A DNA stretch of 57,323 bases. Origin: Microbulbifer mangrovi (GTDB taxonomy: Bacteria > Pseudomonadota > Gammaproteobacteria > Pseudomonadales > Cellvibrionaceae). The notes beneath the pieces were generated by a model that had not been told where the DNA came from, did no database searches, and saw nothing but the letters and a program-made list of their open reading frames with translations. The DNA lies in contig NZ_LZDE01000337.1 of the NCBI RefSeq assembly GCF_002009015.1, forward strand, positions 1 through 57,323. The letters are read 5' to 3'. Within the stretch, counting starts at the first letter, position 1; each line of letters begins with the position of its first letter. Both the position numbers and the translations under genes were made by a program. Below, one piece after another: positions 31,697 through 43,344 of the stretch.

Positions 31697-32167
31697 GTGA
31701 ATATCAACCTGACTCTGATCGGCCAGTCGATCACCTTTCTCGCCTTTGTATGGTTCTGCTGGAAGTTTGTCTGGCCGGCCCTGCTGGGTGTTATGCAAGA
31801 GCGTGAGCAAAAAATTGCTACCGGTCTGCAAGAAGCCGAGCGCGCGGGAAAAGATCTGGAACTGGCTCAGCGCAAAGCTGCCGAGCAACTGAAAGAAGCC
31901 AAGGCCCAGGCTGCAGAAATCATCGATGGCGCTAACAAGCGCGCCAATCAGATCGTTGATGAAGCCAAAGAGGCTGCGCGCAGCGAAGGCGATCGCCTGA
32001 AAGCTGCCGCCCAGGCGGAAATCGAACAGGAAGTAAACCGTGCGAAAGAACAGCTTCGCTCGCGTGTTGCCACCCTGTCTGTTGCCGGCGCCGAGAAAAT
32101 CCTCTCGGTCAACATCGATGCCAAGGCACACGATGACATGATCGAGAAACTGGCAGCCGAGCTGTAA
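31697..32167 (+). CDS. atpF: ATP synthase F0 subunit b
   Basis: Subunit b is the dimeric stator stalk linking subunit a to F1. The 156-aa protein starts at GTG after AGAGGTGTCG. It has one N-terminal transmembrane helix ([19 protein letters not shown]) and then a long charged helical coiled-coil region of Ala, Lys, Glu and Arg, typical of b. Length equals E. coli AtpF. Confidence 0.97.
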   Translation: MNINLTLIGQSITFLAFVWFCWKFVWPALLGVMQEREQKIATGLQEAERAGKDLELAQRKAAEQLKEAKAQAAEIIDGANKRANQIVDEAKEAARSEGDRLKAAAQAEIEQEVNRAKEQLRSRVATLSVAGAEKILSVNIDAKAHDDMIEKLAAEL

Positions 32168-32178
32168 GCGAGGAACCC

Positions 32179-32712
32179 ATGGCGGAACTCAGCACTCTGG
32201 CCCGGCCCTACGCGAAAGCGGCCTTTGCCCACGCACAGCAAGCCTCCAACCTTTCCGGTTGGAGCGTTGCGTTGGCAACCGCAGCGGCGGTCAGTCAGAA
32301 CGAAAAAGTTGGCGAGCTGCTGGATAACCCGCAGCTGACCAGTGAAGTGCGCGCGGAAAAATTCCTGACTGTATGTGGCGACTTTGATGCGTCCCTGCAG
32401 AACTTCATCAAGCTGCTGGCGGAAAACCACCGCCTGCCGCTGCTGCCGGAAATTTCCGAACTGTTTGAAGACCTGAAGGCCAAGGCAGAAGCCACTCTCG
32501 AAGTGGAAGTTATTTCTGCCCGCCCGCTCAGCGACGAACAGTCCCAGCGGCTCACCCAGGCTCTCAGCAAAAAGTTCTCCCGCGAGGTGCACCTGCACAG
32601 CGCGGTGGATGAAAACCTGCTGGGCGGCGCAATCATTCGCGCTGGCGACACGGTGATCGACGGTACCGTGCGCGGTCGACTGGCCAAACTCGCCGAGGCG
32701 ATGAACTCCTAA
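32179..32712 (+). CDS. atpH: ATP synthase F1 subunit delta
   Basis: Subunit delta joins the b stalk to the top of F1. The 177-aa protein starts [19 protein letters not shown], the family's usual N-terminus, and ends with the conserved [22 protein letters not shown] block. It lies 11 bp after atpF with a GAGGAACCC ribosome binding site. Confidence 0.97.
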   Translation: MAELSTLARPYAKAAFAHAQQASNLSGWSVALATAAAVSQNEKVGELLDNPQLTSEVRAEKFLTVCGDFDASLQNFIKLLAENHRLPLLPEISELFEDLKAKAEATLEVEVISARPLSDEQSQRLTQALSKKFSREVHLHSAVDENLLGGAIIRAGDTVIDGTVRGRLAKLAEAMNS

Positions 32713-32720
32713 ATTATCGT

Positions 32721-32746
32721 CCCCTCTACCGCACGCGGTGGAGGGG
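32721..32746 (+). promoter_or_regulatory. Hairpin in the atpH-atpA gap
   Basis: CCCCTCTACCGC (32721-32732) pairs with GCGGTGGAGGGG (32735-32746), with one U-G wobble. It has no T-tract and lies just before the atpA ribosome binding site (GAGGAACAG). Confidence 0.7.
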
Positions 32747-32763
32747 AATTCGAGGAACAGAGC

Positions 32764-34308
32764 ATGCAGCAACTGAATCCCTCTGAGATCAGTGAAATTA
32801 TCAAGAGCCGCATCGACAATCTCGATGTGAGCACCGAGGCCCAGAACGAGGGCACTATTGTTTCCGTATCCGACGGTATCATCCGCATCCACGGCCTGGC
32901 CGACGTGATGTACGGTGAAATGATCGAGTTCGAGGGCGGCGTCTACGGTATGGCGCTGAACCTGGAGCGCGATTCCGTTGGTGCCATCGTACTGGGCGAC
33001 TATAAGTCCCTGGCCGAAGGTCAGAAGTGCCGTTGTACCGGCCGCATCCTGGAAGCGCCGGTTGGTCCGGAACTGCTGGGCCGCGTGGTAGACGCACTGG
33101 GTAACCCGATCGACGGTAAAGGTCCGCTGAACAACAAGCTGACTGACGCGGTTGAGAAAGTAGCCCCCGGCGTAATTGCCCGTCAGTCCGTTGATCAGCC
33201 GGTACAGACCGGTCTGAAAGCGGTAGATACCATGATTCCGATCGGTCGTGGCCAGCGTGAGCTGATCATCGGCGACCGTCAGATCGGTAAAACTGCGGTT
33301 GCGATCGATGCGATCATCAACCAGAAAGGCACCGGCATTAAGTGTATCTACGTTGCCGTAGGCCAGAAGCAGTCCTCTATTGCCAACGTTGTACGCAAGC
33401 TGGAAGAGCACGGCGCTATGGACCACACCATTGTGGTTGCCGCTGGCGCTGCCGACCCGGCTGCGATGCAGTTCCTGGCTCCGTACGTAGGCTGCACCAT
33501 GGGCGAGTACTTCCGCGACCGCGGTGAAGACGCCCTGATTATTTACGATGACCTGACCAAGCAGGCCTGGGCCTACCGTCAGATCTCCCTGCTGCTGAAG
33601 CGTCCCCCGGGCCGTGAAGCATACCCGGGTGACGTTTTCTACTTGCACTCCCGTCTGCTGGAGCGCGCCGCGCGTGTAAACGCCGAGTACGTAGAAAAGT
33701 TCACCAACGGTGAAGTGAAAGGCAAGACCGGCTCTCTGACCGCACTGCCGATCATTGAAACCCAGGCGGGTGACGTTTCCGCATTCGTACCGACCAACGT
33801 AATCTCCATTACCGATGGTCAGATCTTCCTGGAAACCGACCTGTTCAACTCTGGCGTACGTCCGGCGATCAACCCGGGTATCTCCGTATCCCGTGTTGGT
33901 GGCTCCGCACAGACCAAAGTGATCAAGAAGCTGTCTGGTGGTATCCGTACCGCACTGGCTCAGTACCGCGAGCTCGCGGCTTTCTCCCAGTTCGCCTCCG
34001 ACCTGGACGAAGCCACCAAGGCTCAGCTGGACCACGGTGAGCGCGTTACCGAGCTGATGAAGCAGAAGCAGTACTCTCCGATGTCTATCGCCGAGATGGC
34101 TGTTTCCGTGTACGCCGCTGACAAGGGTTACCTGAACGACGTAGAAGTTAACAAAGTGCTGGACTTTGAATCCGCCCTGCTCGCTTACATGAATAGCGAA
34201 CACGCAGAGCTGATGGAAAAAGTGAACAGCACTGGCGACTACAACGGCGAAATCGACAGCGCCTTCAAGGCCGCGATCGAAAAATTCGTCGCTACCGGTA
34301 GCTGGTAA
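32764..34308 (+). CDS. atpA: ATP synthase F1 subunit alpha
   Basis: Alpha is the regulatory nucleotide-binding subunit of the F1 hexamer. The 514-aa protein starts [17 protein letters not shown]. It has the P-loop [16 protein letters not shown] (E. coli has T where this has I), the [29 protein letters not shown] block, and the alpha/beta signature [13 protein letters not shown]. The length matches E. coli (513 aa). Codon use is more biased than in the flanking accessory genes, as expected for high expression. Confidence 0.98.
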   Translation: MQQLNPSEISEIIKSRIDNLDVSTEAQNEGTIVSVSDGIIRIHGLADVMYGEMIEFEGGVYGMALNLERDSVGAIVLGDYKSLAEGQKCRCTGRILEAPVGPELLGRVVDALGNPIDGKGPLNNKLTDAVEKVAPGVIARQSVDQPVQTGLKAVDTMIPIGRGQRELIIGDRQIGKTAVAIDAIINQKGTGIKCIYVAVGQKQSSIANVVRKLEEHGAMDHTIVVAAGAADPAAMQFLAPYVGCTMGEYFRDRGEDALIIYDDLTKQAWAYRQISLLLKRPPGREAYPGDVFYLHSRLLERAARVNAEYVEKFTNGEVKGKTGSLTALPIIETQAGDVSAFVPTNVISITDGQIFLETDLFNSGVRPAINPGISVSRVGGSAQTKVIKKLSGGIRTALAQYRELAAFSQFASDLDEATKAQLDHGERVTELMKQKQYSPMSIAEMAVSVYAADKGYLNDVEVNKVLDFESALLAYMNSEHAELMEKVNSTGDYNGEIDSAFKAAIEKFVATGSW

Positions 34309-34313
34309 TCCGC

Positions 34314-34350
34314 TTTCGCCCTGCGCTCTTTAATCAGACGCGGGGCGAAA
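34314..34350 (+). promoter_or_regulatory. Hairpin in the atpA-atpG gap
   Basis: TTTCGCCCTGCG (34314-34325) pairs with CGCGGGGCGAAA (34339-34350), with one U-G wobble and a 13-nt loop. It begins 5 bp after the atpA stop and lacks a T-tract. Confidence 0.7.
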
Positions 34351-34377
34351 CAACGCGAGCGAACAAGGTAAATCACT

Positions 34378-36683
<2,306 letters not shown>

Positions 36684-36692
36684 GGCACGCGC

Positions 36693-36720
36693 GTGAAGCC
36701 CGGAATTTTTCGGGCTTCAC
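36693..36720 (+). promoter_or_regulatory. Hairpin in the atpD-atpC gap
   Basis: GTGAAGCCCG (36693-36702) pairs perfectly with CGGGCTTCAC (36711-36720) around an 8-nt AT-rich loop. It is followed by AAGGCAAAC, not a T-tract. Confidence 0.75.
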
Positions 36721-36750
36721 AAGGCAAACAGCTGAGAATGAGGTAGCCTT

Positions 36751-37170
36751 ATGGCTATGACAGTACATTGCGACATCGTTAGCGCAGAGGAATCCCTCTT
36801 CTCCGGCCTGGTGAAGATGGTGATCGTTAGCGGCGTGGAAGGGGAACTCGGTATCTCCTACGGCCACGCGCAGCTGCTCACTCACCTCAAGCCGGGTCCG
36901 GTACGCATCATCAAGGACAATGGTGATGAAGAGGTGCTGTTCCTGAGCGGTGGCTACGCCGAAATCCAGCCGAACATGGTGACCATCCTCGCCGATATCG
37001 CCGAGCGCGAAATCGACGAAGAGGCAGCCAAAAAGGCACGCGAAGAGGCGGAGCACGCCCTGCGTAGTGCCCCGGCGGAGATCGACTACACCCGCGTTTC
37101 CGCGCAACTGGCCGAAGCCGAAGCGCGACTGCGCACCCTGCAGGCAATCCGCAGGGCGGCCGGCAAATAA
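36751..37170 (+). CDS. atpC: ATP synthase F1 subunit epsilon
   Basis: Epsilon is the inhibitory subunit at the base of the rotor. The 139-aa protein has the N-terminal beta-sandwich (TVHCDIVSAEESLFSG, GELGISYGHAQLLTHLKPGPV) and a C-terminal helical hairpin ending LRTLQAIRRAAGK. It is the last gene of the atp operon, 67 bp after atpD and just before a strong terminator. Confidence 0.97.
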   Translation: MAMTVHCDIVSAEESLFSGLVKMVIVSGVEGELGISYGHAQLLTHLKPGPVRIIKDNGDEEVLFLSGGYAEIQPNMVTILADIAEREIDEEAAKKAREEAEHALRSAPAEIDYTRVSAQLAEAEARLRTLQAIRRAAGK

Positions 37171-37193
37171 TTCCCGCCGCTGTGCAGGAATCG

Positions 37194-37219
37194 AAAAAAG
37201 CAGCTTCGGCTGCTTTTTT
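37194..37219 (+). terminator. Terminator of the atp operon
   Basis: The stem AAAAAAGCAGC/GCTGCTTTTTT has a TTCG tetraloop and a run of seven T. This is a canonical strong intrinsic terminator. Confidence 0.95.
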
Positions 37220-37555
37220 TTATTCCAGACCGACAAAACTTCACAAGGCTAGTAACTCCCGCCGCACATTCACTTTGTGCCCTGTGTCCCAAAAGATAAA
37301 TCTGCTTTCCGGCGGAAATGTCACAGACCCGCCGTCCGACATCGTACGCGATCCCCCTCCCCTGGCCTGTAGCCCGCACTATCACTGCGATCACGTGTCC
37401 TTGAGGGAGTAAATGACCAAAATTGCCTAAGGCGTTTCTGTTACACAGTGTTACTCCGCGCCGAAAATACTTGTGATCTATTTGAAGGCCTGGCGTCGCT
37501 CTGCAGTACCGCTAGAGCGGCCCTGAAATAAAAATAACCCAGTCAGGAGGCCTCC
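37220..37555 (+). other. 336-bp gap before the secreted-protein operon
   Basis: No gene is evident. A strong ribosome binding region, AGGAGGCCTCC (itself palindromic), lies just before the ATG at 37556. The promoter must lie in this gap, but I see no convincing -35/-10 pair. Confidence 0.5.
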
Positions 37556-38161
37556 ATGCCACTCGCGAAAATGTTCTCGCGCATATCCCTACTGGCGACG
37601 CTGACGATAGCAGCCCTGCTGTCGGTTTCCGCGCACGCCATGAAAATCAAACAGCAAAACCTGGAACAGCTGGTTAGCACTTCCCAAAGCATCATCATGG
37701 GGCAGGTCACCAGCGTTACCGACGGCTTCCAGAACGGCGCGCCCTACACCGAGGTCACTATTCGTGTGGGCAGCGATGCCAAGGGTAAAGTCAAAGAAGA
37801 CAGTGAATACACATTCCGCCAGTTCGGCCTGCTCAAGCCCCGCTCCATGGGTAACGGAAAAGTCTATCTGGGCGTGACCCCGGAAGGCTTTGCGAAGTGG
37901 CACGAAGGCGAGCAAGTCGTTGCATTCATGTACAAGAAAGCGGAAATGACCGGCTTCCAGACCACCACCGGTATGGCCCAGGGCAAATTTAACGTTAGCA
38001 ACAACATGGTCACCAACGCGTTCAACAATCACGGCCTGTTCGAAGGTATGGACACGTCCAACCTGTCTGCCGAAGAGCAGAACATGATTACCAACCCGGG
38101 TTCCATGAGCGCCGCCACTTTTGTTGGACTGGTTGGGAAACTGGCTGAGGAGAGCAAATAA
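37556..38161 (+). CDS. Secreted protein of unknown function, coupled to a metzincin-like protease
   Basis: I do not recognise this family by name. The 201-aa protein has a clear signal peptide ending in SVSAHA (about residue 28). A compact, probably beta-rich domain follows, with SIIMGQVTSV, YTEVTIRVGSDAKGKV and YTFRQFGLL. That pattern (a 'G.V' strand, then 'T.VT..V', then a 'G' turn) resembles small beta-sandwich domains of secreted proteins. It then has a Met/Asn/Phe-rich C-terminal part. The stop overlaps the next ATG by one base (TAATG), so the two proteins are probably made in step. A chaperone, inhibitor or substrate-binding role for the protease is a guess. Confidence 0.85.
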   Translation: MPLAKMFSRISLLATLTIAALLSVSAHAMKIKQQNLEQLVSTSQSIIMGQVTSVTDGFQNGAPYTEVTIRVGSDAKGKVKEDSEYTFRQFGLLKPRSMGNGKVYLGVTPEGFAKWHEGEQVVAFMYKKAEMTGFQTTTGMAQGKFNVSNNMVTNAFNNHGLFEGMDTSNLSAEEQNMITNPGSMSAATFVGLVGKLAEESK

Positions 38162-40614
38162 TGAAAATGAAAAAGCTCAATATCGCGATGGCACTGGCGC
38201 TGGCATCTGCCGGTGCACAGGCTGGTGGTCCGCTGTATATCCACGAACCCACCATGCAACCGTACAAGTGGGATACCTCCAAGGGAGACATCCCGGTCTA
38301 CACCGATGGCGGTCCCATGACTCCCACCGCAGACGGTGGCGAGGCACAGGCGTTTACCGTGAATTACGACGGCAATGTTTTCCTGAGCATCGAACAGGCG
38401 AACGCGGTCACCGCCAAGGCAATTGCCGAATGGTCGAACGTTGAAACCTCCACGCTGTCGATGACCATTCAGGGCACCATCGAAGAGCAGACCGGCATTG
38501 CCGACGTCAATGAAACCAACGTTGGTGAAATCTACGCGAAGGAAAATGGTTACGGCTTCTGGGTCAACTACGATACCGACGGCCAGATCCTCGAACAGTA
38601 TTTCGGCGTGCCAAAAAACCAGGTGCTCGGTATTGCCTTCCCCGAGTGGGCGAATGAAGAGACCGGTGAAATCACCGAAGCCACCGCATTAATGAATGGC
38701 TGGTTTGTGGACATCAGTGATACCGAAGGCGAAAAAGTTGCCGGCGTGTTCACTCACGAATTCGGCCACGCGATGAACATGTCGCACTCCCAGGCCAACG
38801 GCCACTTCAGCTATATGGCTGCCGCTTACCGCCCGTACTACGACGGTGTACCAGGCTGTGACTCAACGACTCTGTTCAACGGATCGCAGCGTCCTTCCGA
38901 GGACACCATCGAAACCATGTTCCCGTTCATCAATGTGCGCGGCGAAGCGGGTCGACAGCAGGCGAGCATCAGTGTACGCGATGACATCGTCAACATTTCC
39001 GATCTGTACCCGACCGATGCCTACAAAACCCAGTACGGTTCCATCACCGGCAAGCTGTACCTGAAAGACGGCGTCAGCGAATACTCCGGCATCAATATGG
39101 TGGCGCGCAACATCGACAACCCGATGTATGACGTGATCACGCAGCAGTCCGGCAATATGACCCAGGGTATGGTTGGTCCGGACGGTACCTTCACCATCAA
39201 TGGCCTGCAGCCGGGTGCACGGTACGTACTGTATACAGACACGATCAAGGCCGGCGGTTACCCCACTGCGCCGACTTCCATCGTATCCCAGTCCGAGTAC
39301 TGGAATGACGGTGAGAGCACCAACCCCGGTGAAGACCGCGCGTGTAACTTCACCCCGATTACCGTACAGGCGGGTGAAACCAAGCAGGCCGATATGTACT
39401 TCAACGGCTACCAGGATGGGATCCAGTACACCCCACTGGTGCAGGCTTTTGTTACCGATCTGGCCAAAAACGGCAAGAAAGCATTCGGTACCGTGGGCAA
39501 CGGCATTCCGTTTATCTACGACGCGGTACAGAAGACTTACTCCCTGCATCCGAACGTTGACCTGCGTACCAACGGCGGGCGCATGAACAAAAACGGAACC
39601 AAGGCGGTGACTACCGCAGATCTCGACGGCAACGGTATTCGCGAGCCGGTGATGTGGGATATTGCGAGTAACCAGTTGAAGCCGATGCAGGACCTGAACG
39701 GTAACACCTGTGGTGGCAGCGGTTCACTTGGCACCCAGGCGGCAGCCGTGTGGGATATGGATGACAACGGTGAAGTCATGGTCGGCCTCGGCTACAAAGA
39801 CCTGGATGGCGATGGCAACTGCCAGAAGAACGGTGGTCATGAAATGGTGCCGGTCAAATGGGACAAGCACGGCAATATTGAAGAGCTTCCCTATGACCTG
39901 CCGGGCTATGTGCAGTGGGTGCGCGCGGACCGCGTTTCCGGCGATGGCAGCGTGATTACCGGTTCCAGCAGCTACAAGCAGGTTGCCTGGGTCAATGGTG
40001 AATTCCGCGACATCTACACCGAGTTCGGTGCCAAAAACAGCACAGCGATGACCCGCGATGGCGGTATCGTCGCGCTGGATACCGATTCCGGCTTGAAGTT
40101 GTGGAATACCGAGACCGACGAAGTCGAAAATCTCGGTGGCCTGACCTGGTGTGAGGATATGGACTACAACCATTTCTTCCTGGGCAACCTGTGTACCAAT
40201 CCGATTTACGGACCGGAATTCGTGCAAAACAATTTCGGGCCGATTGCGATAATGCCAACGGATATGAATGACGACGGTACTGTCATCGTTGGTCGCGCCG
40301 GCGGCTTCTTCACCGGCTTTATCGGCGGTGTGTATCTGGATGGAATCGGCTGGATCAACACCCGCGACTTCTTTGCCAAGCAGGGTGTGGTTGAGGCCTC
40401 CCAGTTCCCGGTAGATAACCCGCTGGCGCTGAGTGGCGACGGTTCCGAGATGATGGGTAACCTGGCTGGTGCCACCATCACCTTCGATATCAATATGGAC
40501 ACGGCTTTTGTGTGCGAAAACGGTCAGGATCGCGAAGTTAGCTTCCCGAAACAACTGATCGCTGAGGTCAAGAATGGCGCCGAATTCGGCCGCTGTGCAC
40601 ACCTCGATGACTGA
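38161..40614 (+). CDS. Secreted metzincin-like zinc protease with C-terminal HAF-like repeats
   Basis: This 817-aa protein has a signal peptide ending near SAGAQA (residue 21). Its active-site motif is HEFGHAMNMSHS, with H199, E200, H203 and H209. This is the metzincin spacing HExxHxxxxxH, but with Asn206 where the usual glycine is. After the catalytic part come a carboxypeptidase-regulatory-like beta domain (SITGKLYLKDGVSEYSGINM, about 300-420) and a C-terminal half. The latter has repeats such as AAAVWDMDDNGEVMVGLGY, SGDGSVITGSS, MNDDGTVIVGRAGG and LSGDGSEMMGN, which look like HAF-type beta-propeller repeats. It is translationally coupled to the 201-aa protein. It is probably exported to degrade protein outside the cell. 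Confidence 0.85.
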   Translation: MKMKKLNIAMALALASAGAQAGGPLYIHEPTMQPYKWDTSKGDIPVYTDGGPMTPTADGGEAQAFTVNYDGNVFLSIEQANAVTAKAIAEWSNVETSTLSMTIQGTIEEQTGIADVNETNVGEIYAKENGYGFWVNYDTDGQILEQYFGVPKNQVLGIAFPEWANEETGEITEATALMNGWFVDISDTEGEKVAGVFTHEFGHAMNMSHSQANGHFSYMAAAYRPYYDGVPGCDSTTLFNGSQRPSEDTIETMFPFINVRGEAGRQQASISVRDDIVNISDLYPTDAYKTQYGSITGKLYLKDGVSEYSGINMVARNIDNPMYDVITQQSGNMTQGMVGPDGTFTINGLQPGARYVLYTDTIKAGGYPTAPTSIVSQSEYWNDGESTNPGEDRACNFTPITVQAGETKQADMYFNGYQDGIQYTPLVQAFVTDLAKNGKKAFGTVGNGIPFIYDAVQKTYSLHPNVDLRTNGGRMNKNGTKAVTTADLDGNGIREPVMWDIASNQLKPMQDLNGNTCGGSGSLGTQAAAVWDMDDNGEVMVGLGYKDLDGDGNCQKNGGHEMVPVKWDKHGNIEELPYDLPGYVQWVRADRVSGDGSVITGSSSYKQVAWVNGEFRDIYTEFGAKNSTAMTRDGGIVALDTDSGLKLWNTETDEVENLGGLTWCEDMDYNHFFLGNLCTNPIYGPEFVQNNFGPIAIMPTDMNDDGTVIVGRAGGFFTGFIGGVYLDGIGWINTRDFFAKQGVVEASQFPVDNPLALSGDGSEMMGNLAGATITFDINMDTAFVCENGQDREVSFPKQLIAEVKNGAEFGRCAHLDD

Positions 40615-40631
40615 TTGATGTCGGTCACCTG

Positions 40632-40700
40632 AAAAAAAGCCCGCCTTTCCGGCGGGCTTTTTTTGTGCCCGAACAAAGCAGCCAAGGCTGCTTTTTTGTT
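40632..40700 (+). terminator. Two tandem terminators
   Basis: The first is AAAAAAAGCCCGCC with its complement (40632-40664) and a T7 run. The second is AACAAAGCAGCC with GGCTGCTTTTTTGTT (40672-40700). They follow the protease operon and separate it from the patatin gene. Confidence 0.9.
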
Positions 40701-40758
40701 GTCTATATGGTTTGCTAGCCAGCGGAAAATATTCTCACCGGAATTTGGAGTCGAACGA

Positions 40759-41775
40759 GTGCATTCATCGGATCAACCGGTTATCGGTCTCGCCCTGGGC
40801 AGCGGCGCTGCCAAAGGATTTGCGCATATTGGCGTGCTGAAGGTACTGGATGAAATGGGGATTCGCCCCAGTGTTGTCGCCGGTACCTCTATGGGCGCAT
40901 TTGTGGGCGCAGCCTACTCCGCCGGGTGCCTGGACAAGATGGAGGAATGGGTACGCCAACTGGATAACTGGAAAGTATTCTCCCTGCTGGATATCAACTG
41001 GTCACTCAGCGGTGGCGTGATCGGCGGTATCAAACCATTCCGCACATTCTTTGAAGACTTTGAATTCCGCAATATCGAGGAGCTTCCCCTGCCCTTCACT
41101 GCCGTGGCTACCGACCTGCACAGCGGGCAGGAAATCTGGCTACAGCAGGGCAACCTGCAGGACGCGGTCAGCGCCTCCTGCTCGATCCCGGGTCTGCTCT
41201 CCCCGAAATCCCTGGCCGGCCGCTGGTTGGTCGATGGTGCCGTGGTAAACCCTGTGCCGGTGGATGTGTGTCGCGCAATGGGGGCTACCACCGTGATCGC
41301 GGTAGATGTGACTGAAGATGCGTCTCCGCGCCGGGTTCGCGAACAGGGTGAGGTGCGTCGCGTGATCAGTGAGGGCTCTTCTTCACTGGAAGAGCTGGAA
41401 CTCGAGGCAGAGCGCGAGCAGATCGCCGGCTCAGAACCGGAGGCTCACGAGCACAGCGAAGAACATGGTGTTGCCAATGGTTTTACCCGCCTGGTTGAAC
41501 AGGGGCGCGAACAGTTGAATAGCCTGCGCTCTCGTCGGGAGGCGCGGGCGACGCCGCCCGGAATGTTCGACACCATGCGCCAGGCCATGGAAATCCTCGA
41601 GCGTCGCCACAAGCGTACGCGCATGATGGGATCGCCACCGGATGTACTGATCATGCCAAAAGTGGGTGGCATTGGCGGAAATGAGTACGCGCGCGCCGGA
41701 GAGGCGATTGAGCTGGGGGAAGCTGAAGCCTGTCGCTTGCGTACCTGGATTGAAGATATGGTGTACCGAAATTGA
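40759..41775 (+). CDS. Patatin-like phospholipase (RssA-type)
   Basis: This serine hydrolase, 338 aa from the GTG at 40759 (GGAG 8 bases upstream), belongs to the patatin family, which cleaves acyl esters of lipids. The oxyanion loop is GSGAAKGFAHIG. The nucleophile elbow is GTSMG with Ser44, and the catalytic Asp is D159 in VDGAVVNPVP. After the catalytic part lies a charged insertion rich in Glu and Arg (about 190-290), not found in short RssA proteins, then a conserved end. There is no signal peptide, so it is probably cytoplasmic. The stop overlaps the next start (TTGA). Confidence 0.85.
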   Translation: MHSSDQPVIGLALGSGAAKGFAHIGVLKVLDEMGIRPSVVAGTSMGAFVGAAYSAGCLDKMEEWVRQLDNWKVFSLLDINWSLSGGVIGGIKPFRTFFEDFEFRNIEELPLPFTAVATDLHSGQEIWLQQGNLQDAVSASCSIPGLLSPKSLAGRWLVDGAVVNPVPVDVCRAMGATTVIAVDVTEDASPRRVREQGEVRRVISEGSSSLEELELEAEREQIAGSEPEAHEHSEEHGVANGFTRLVEQGREQLNSLRSRREARATPPGMFDTMRQAMEILERRHKRTRMMGSPPDVLIMPKVGGIGGNEYARAGEAIELGEAEACRLRTWIEDMVYRN

Positions 41776-43277
41776 ACCGTTTCATCCGCGCACTGGCAGC
41801 CGGTATCGCACTGCTTCTGCTCCATCCTGCTGCGAGCACTGCCGCGAATGGTGGCGGCGAATGGTTCGAATACCAGTCCGAAAACTTCACCGTCTACTCC
41901 GATGTGCCCGAGCGCCGGGTCAACGCTCTGATGCGGGACCTGGAGCGCTTTCGCCGCACAGCACTCGCCTTCACCGGGCTGGAAGAAATCCCCGAAAACC
42001 GCAACCTGCGAGTGTTCCACTTTCGCAATTCCAGCGAGTTCGAAAAATTTTCCGGCGACCGCAAAATCGCCGGCTTTTACCGGGAGACCTGGCGGGGACC
42101 CGTTATTTTTTCTCGCGATGGCGATCACGGTATCACCGGTTCTGGCCTGATCTTTCACGAGTATGTGCACCACCTGATGCGCGAGCACAGCGGAATGACC
42201 TATCCACGCTGGTACTCCGAGGGATTTTCCGAGTTGTTGGCGAGTGCGGAGCTGCGCAAGAACTCTGTGGTGGTTGGCGGAATTCCGGAGTGGCGGTTGA
42301 GCGCCTGGGCCAGCGAAGAACCCCTCACGATTGAGCAGCTCCTGCGTTCGCCAGAGATCAGCGGTATGGACGGGGCCGACAGCAGCCGTTACTGGAATAA
42401 CTACTACGCCAGCGCCTGGCTGCTAACGCACTACCTGCAACTGGGGCATCATGCGGGACACCCGGATTACCGTGGCGCGAGCGAGAATTACTTAAAAGCG
42501 ATCGCTGCCGGCGACGATCCGGTGGGCGTATTTGAAGCGCACTTCAATAAAAGTATCCGCGAAATACAGACGGAAGTGCGCGCGTATATGCGCGATGACA
42601 TTCAGCGCCACAAGCTGGATATTGCCGCGTACACCTATTCCATCCCCCGTCGTGCACTCACCGATAACGAGCACCTGTTCCTGCTGGCAAGTGAGGCAAT
42701 GGAATTTGATCGTCCCGAACTCGCGATCAACTACCTGGCTGCGAGTAAAAATCAGGGTATCGGCTGGCAGGAAAACCTGACCTTGATGGCAGTGATCAAA
42801 GCTGAGCAGAAAGACTATAAAGTGAGTGAAAAAATTGCCGATGAAATCGGCGAATACGGCCTGGTGAGCTATATCACTGCCGCGAACCTTGCGCGTTATT
42901 ATCTACTGCGACTGCAGGCATTGAGCCTGACACGAGACTGGAGTGATGACTACTACGCAGCGGCAGAAAAATACGGAAAGATTGCTGTGCAGTCGGGGCC
43001 GGGTTATCTGCCCGGCTACCGCAGTTTGTGGACCGCGTATCAGTTAAAAGGAGAAAGCGACACGGCGTTGCAGATTATGCAGAGCGCCTATCACCAGGAG
43101 CCTAACCACCTGAACCTGAATGCGGCGATCGGTTTCTATCTCGCGCACCTGGGAAAGGATGCGTTGGCCCGAGAATATCTCGAGCGAGTGGTTGCCTGGA
43201 GCCATTCCGATCAGATGCGGACCCGCGCACAATCACTGTTACAGGAGGGCAAAAGTGCCCCCCTGATCGAAAAGTGA
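41772..43277 (+). CDS. Secreted gluzincin-like metalloprotease with helical repeats
   Basis: This 501-aa protein starts at TTG, overlapping the patatin stop by 4 bases. It has a signal peptide ending near AASTAA (residue 25). The zinc motif is HEYVHH: H129, E130 and H133. The candidate third ligand, E150, lies in the RWYSEGFSELLA helix. That W-x-x-EG arrangement is typical of gluzincins and of DUF1570-type proteins. The C-terminal half is helical with TPR-like repeats (for example PDNEHLF, GWQENLTLMAVIKAEQ). Its coupling to a patatin is unusual. Its substrate is unknown. Confidence 0.75.
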   Translation: MNRFIRALAAGIALLLLHPAASTAANGGGEWFEYQSENFTVYSDVPERRVNALMRDLERFRRTALAFTGLEEIPENRNLRVFHFRNSSEFEKFSGDRKIAGFYRETWRGPVIFSRDGDHGITGSGLIFHEYVHHLMREHSGMTYPRWYSEGFSELLASAELRKNSVVVGGIPEWRLSAWASEEPLTIEQLLRSPEISGMDGADSSRYWNNYYASAWLLTHYLQLGHHAGHPDYRGASENYLKAIAAGDDPVGVFEAHFNKSIREIQTEVRAYMRDDIQRHKLDIAAYTYSIPRRALTDNEHLFLLASEAMEFDRPELAINYLAASKNQGIGWQENLTLMAVIKAEQKDYKVSEKIADEIGEYGLVSYITAANLARYYLLRLQALSLTRDWSDDYYAAAEKYGKIAVQSGPGYLPGYRSLWTAYQLKGESDTALQIMQSAYHQEPNHLNLNAAIGFYLAHLGKDALAREYLERVVAWSHSDQMRTRAQSLLQEGKSAPLIEK

Positions 43278-43344
43278 ATAAATAGCCTCGCTGCAAGCGG
43301 GTCAATTTCTGACAGATTTCCCGCAAACGATTTAACGCTGAAGC

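Noticed and set aside
31948..34203. 751-codon open frame antisense to atpH/atpA
   Set aside because: It is antisense to well-conserved atp genes and has no recognisable domain.
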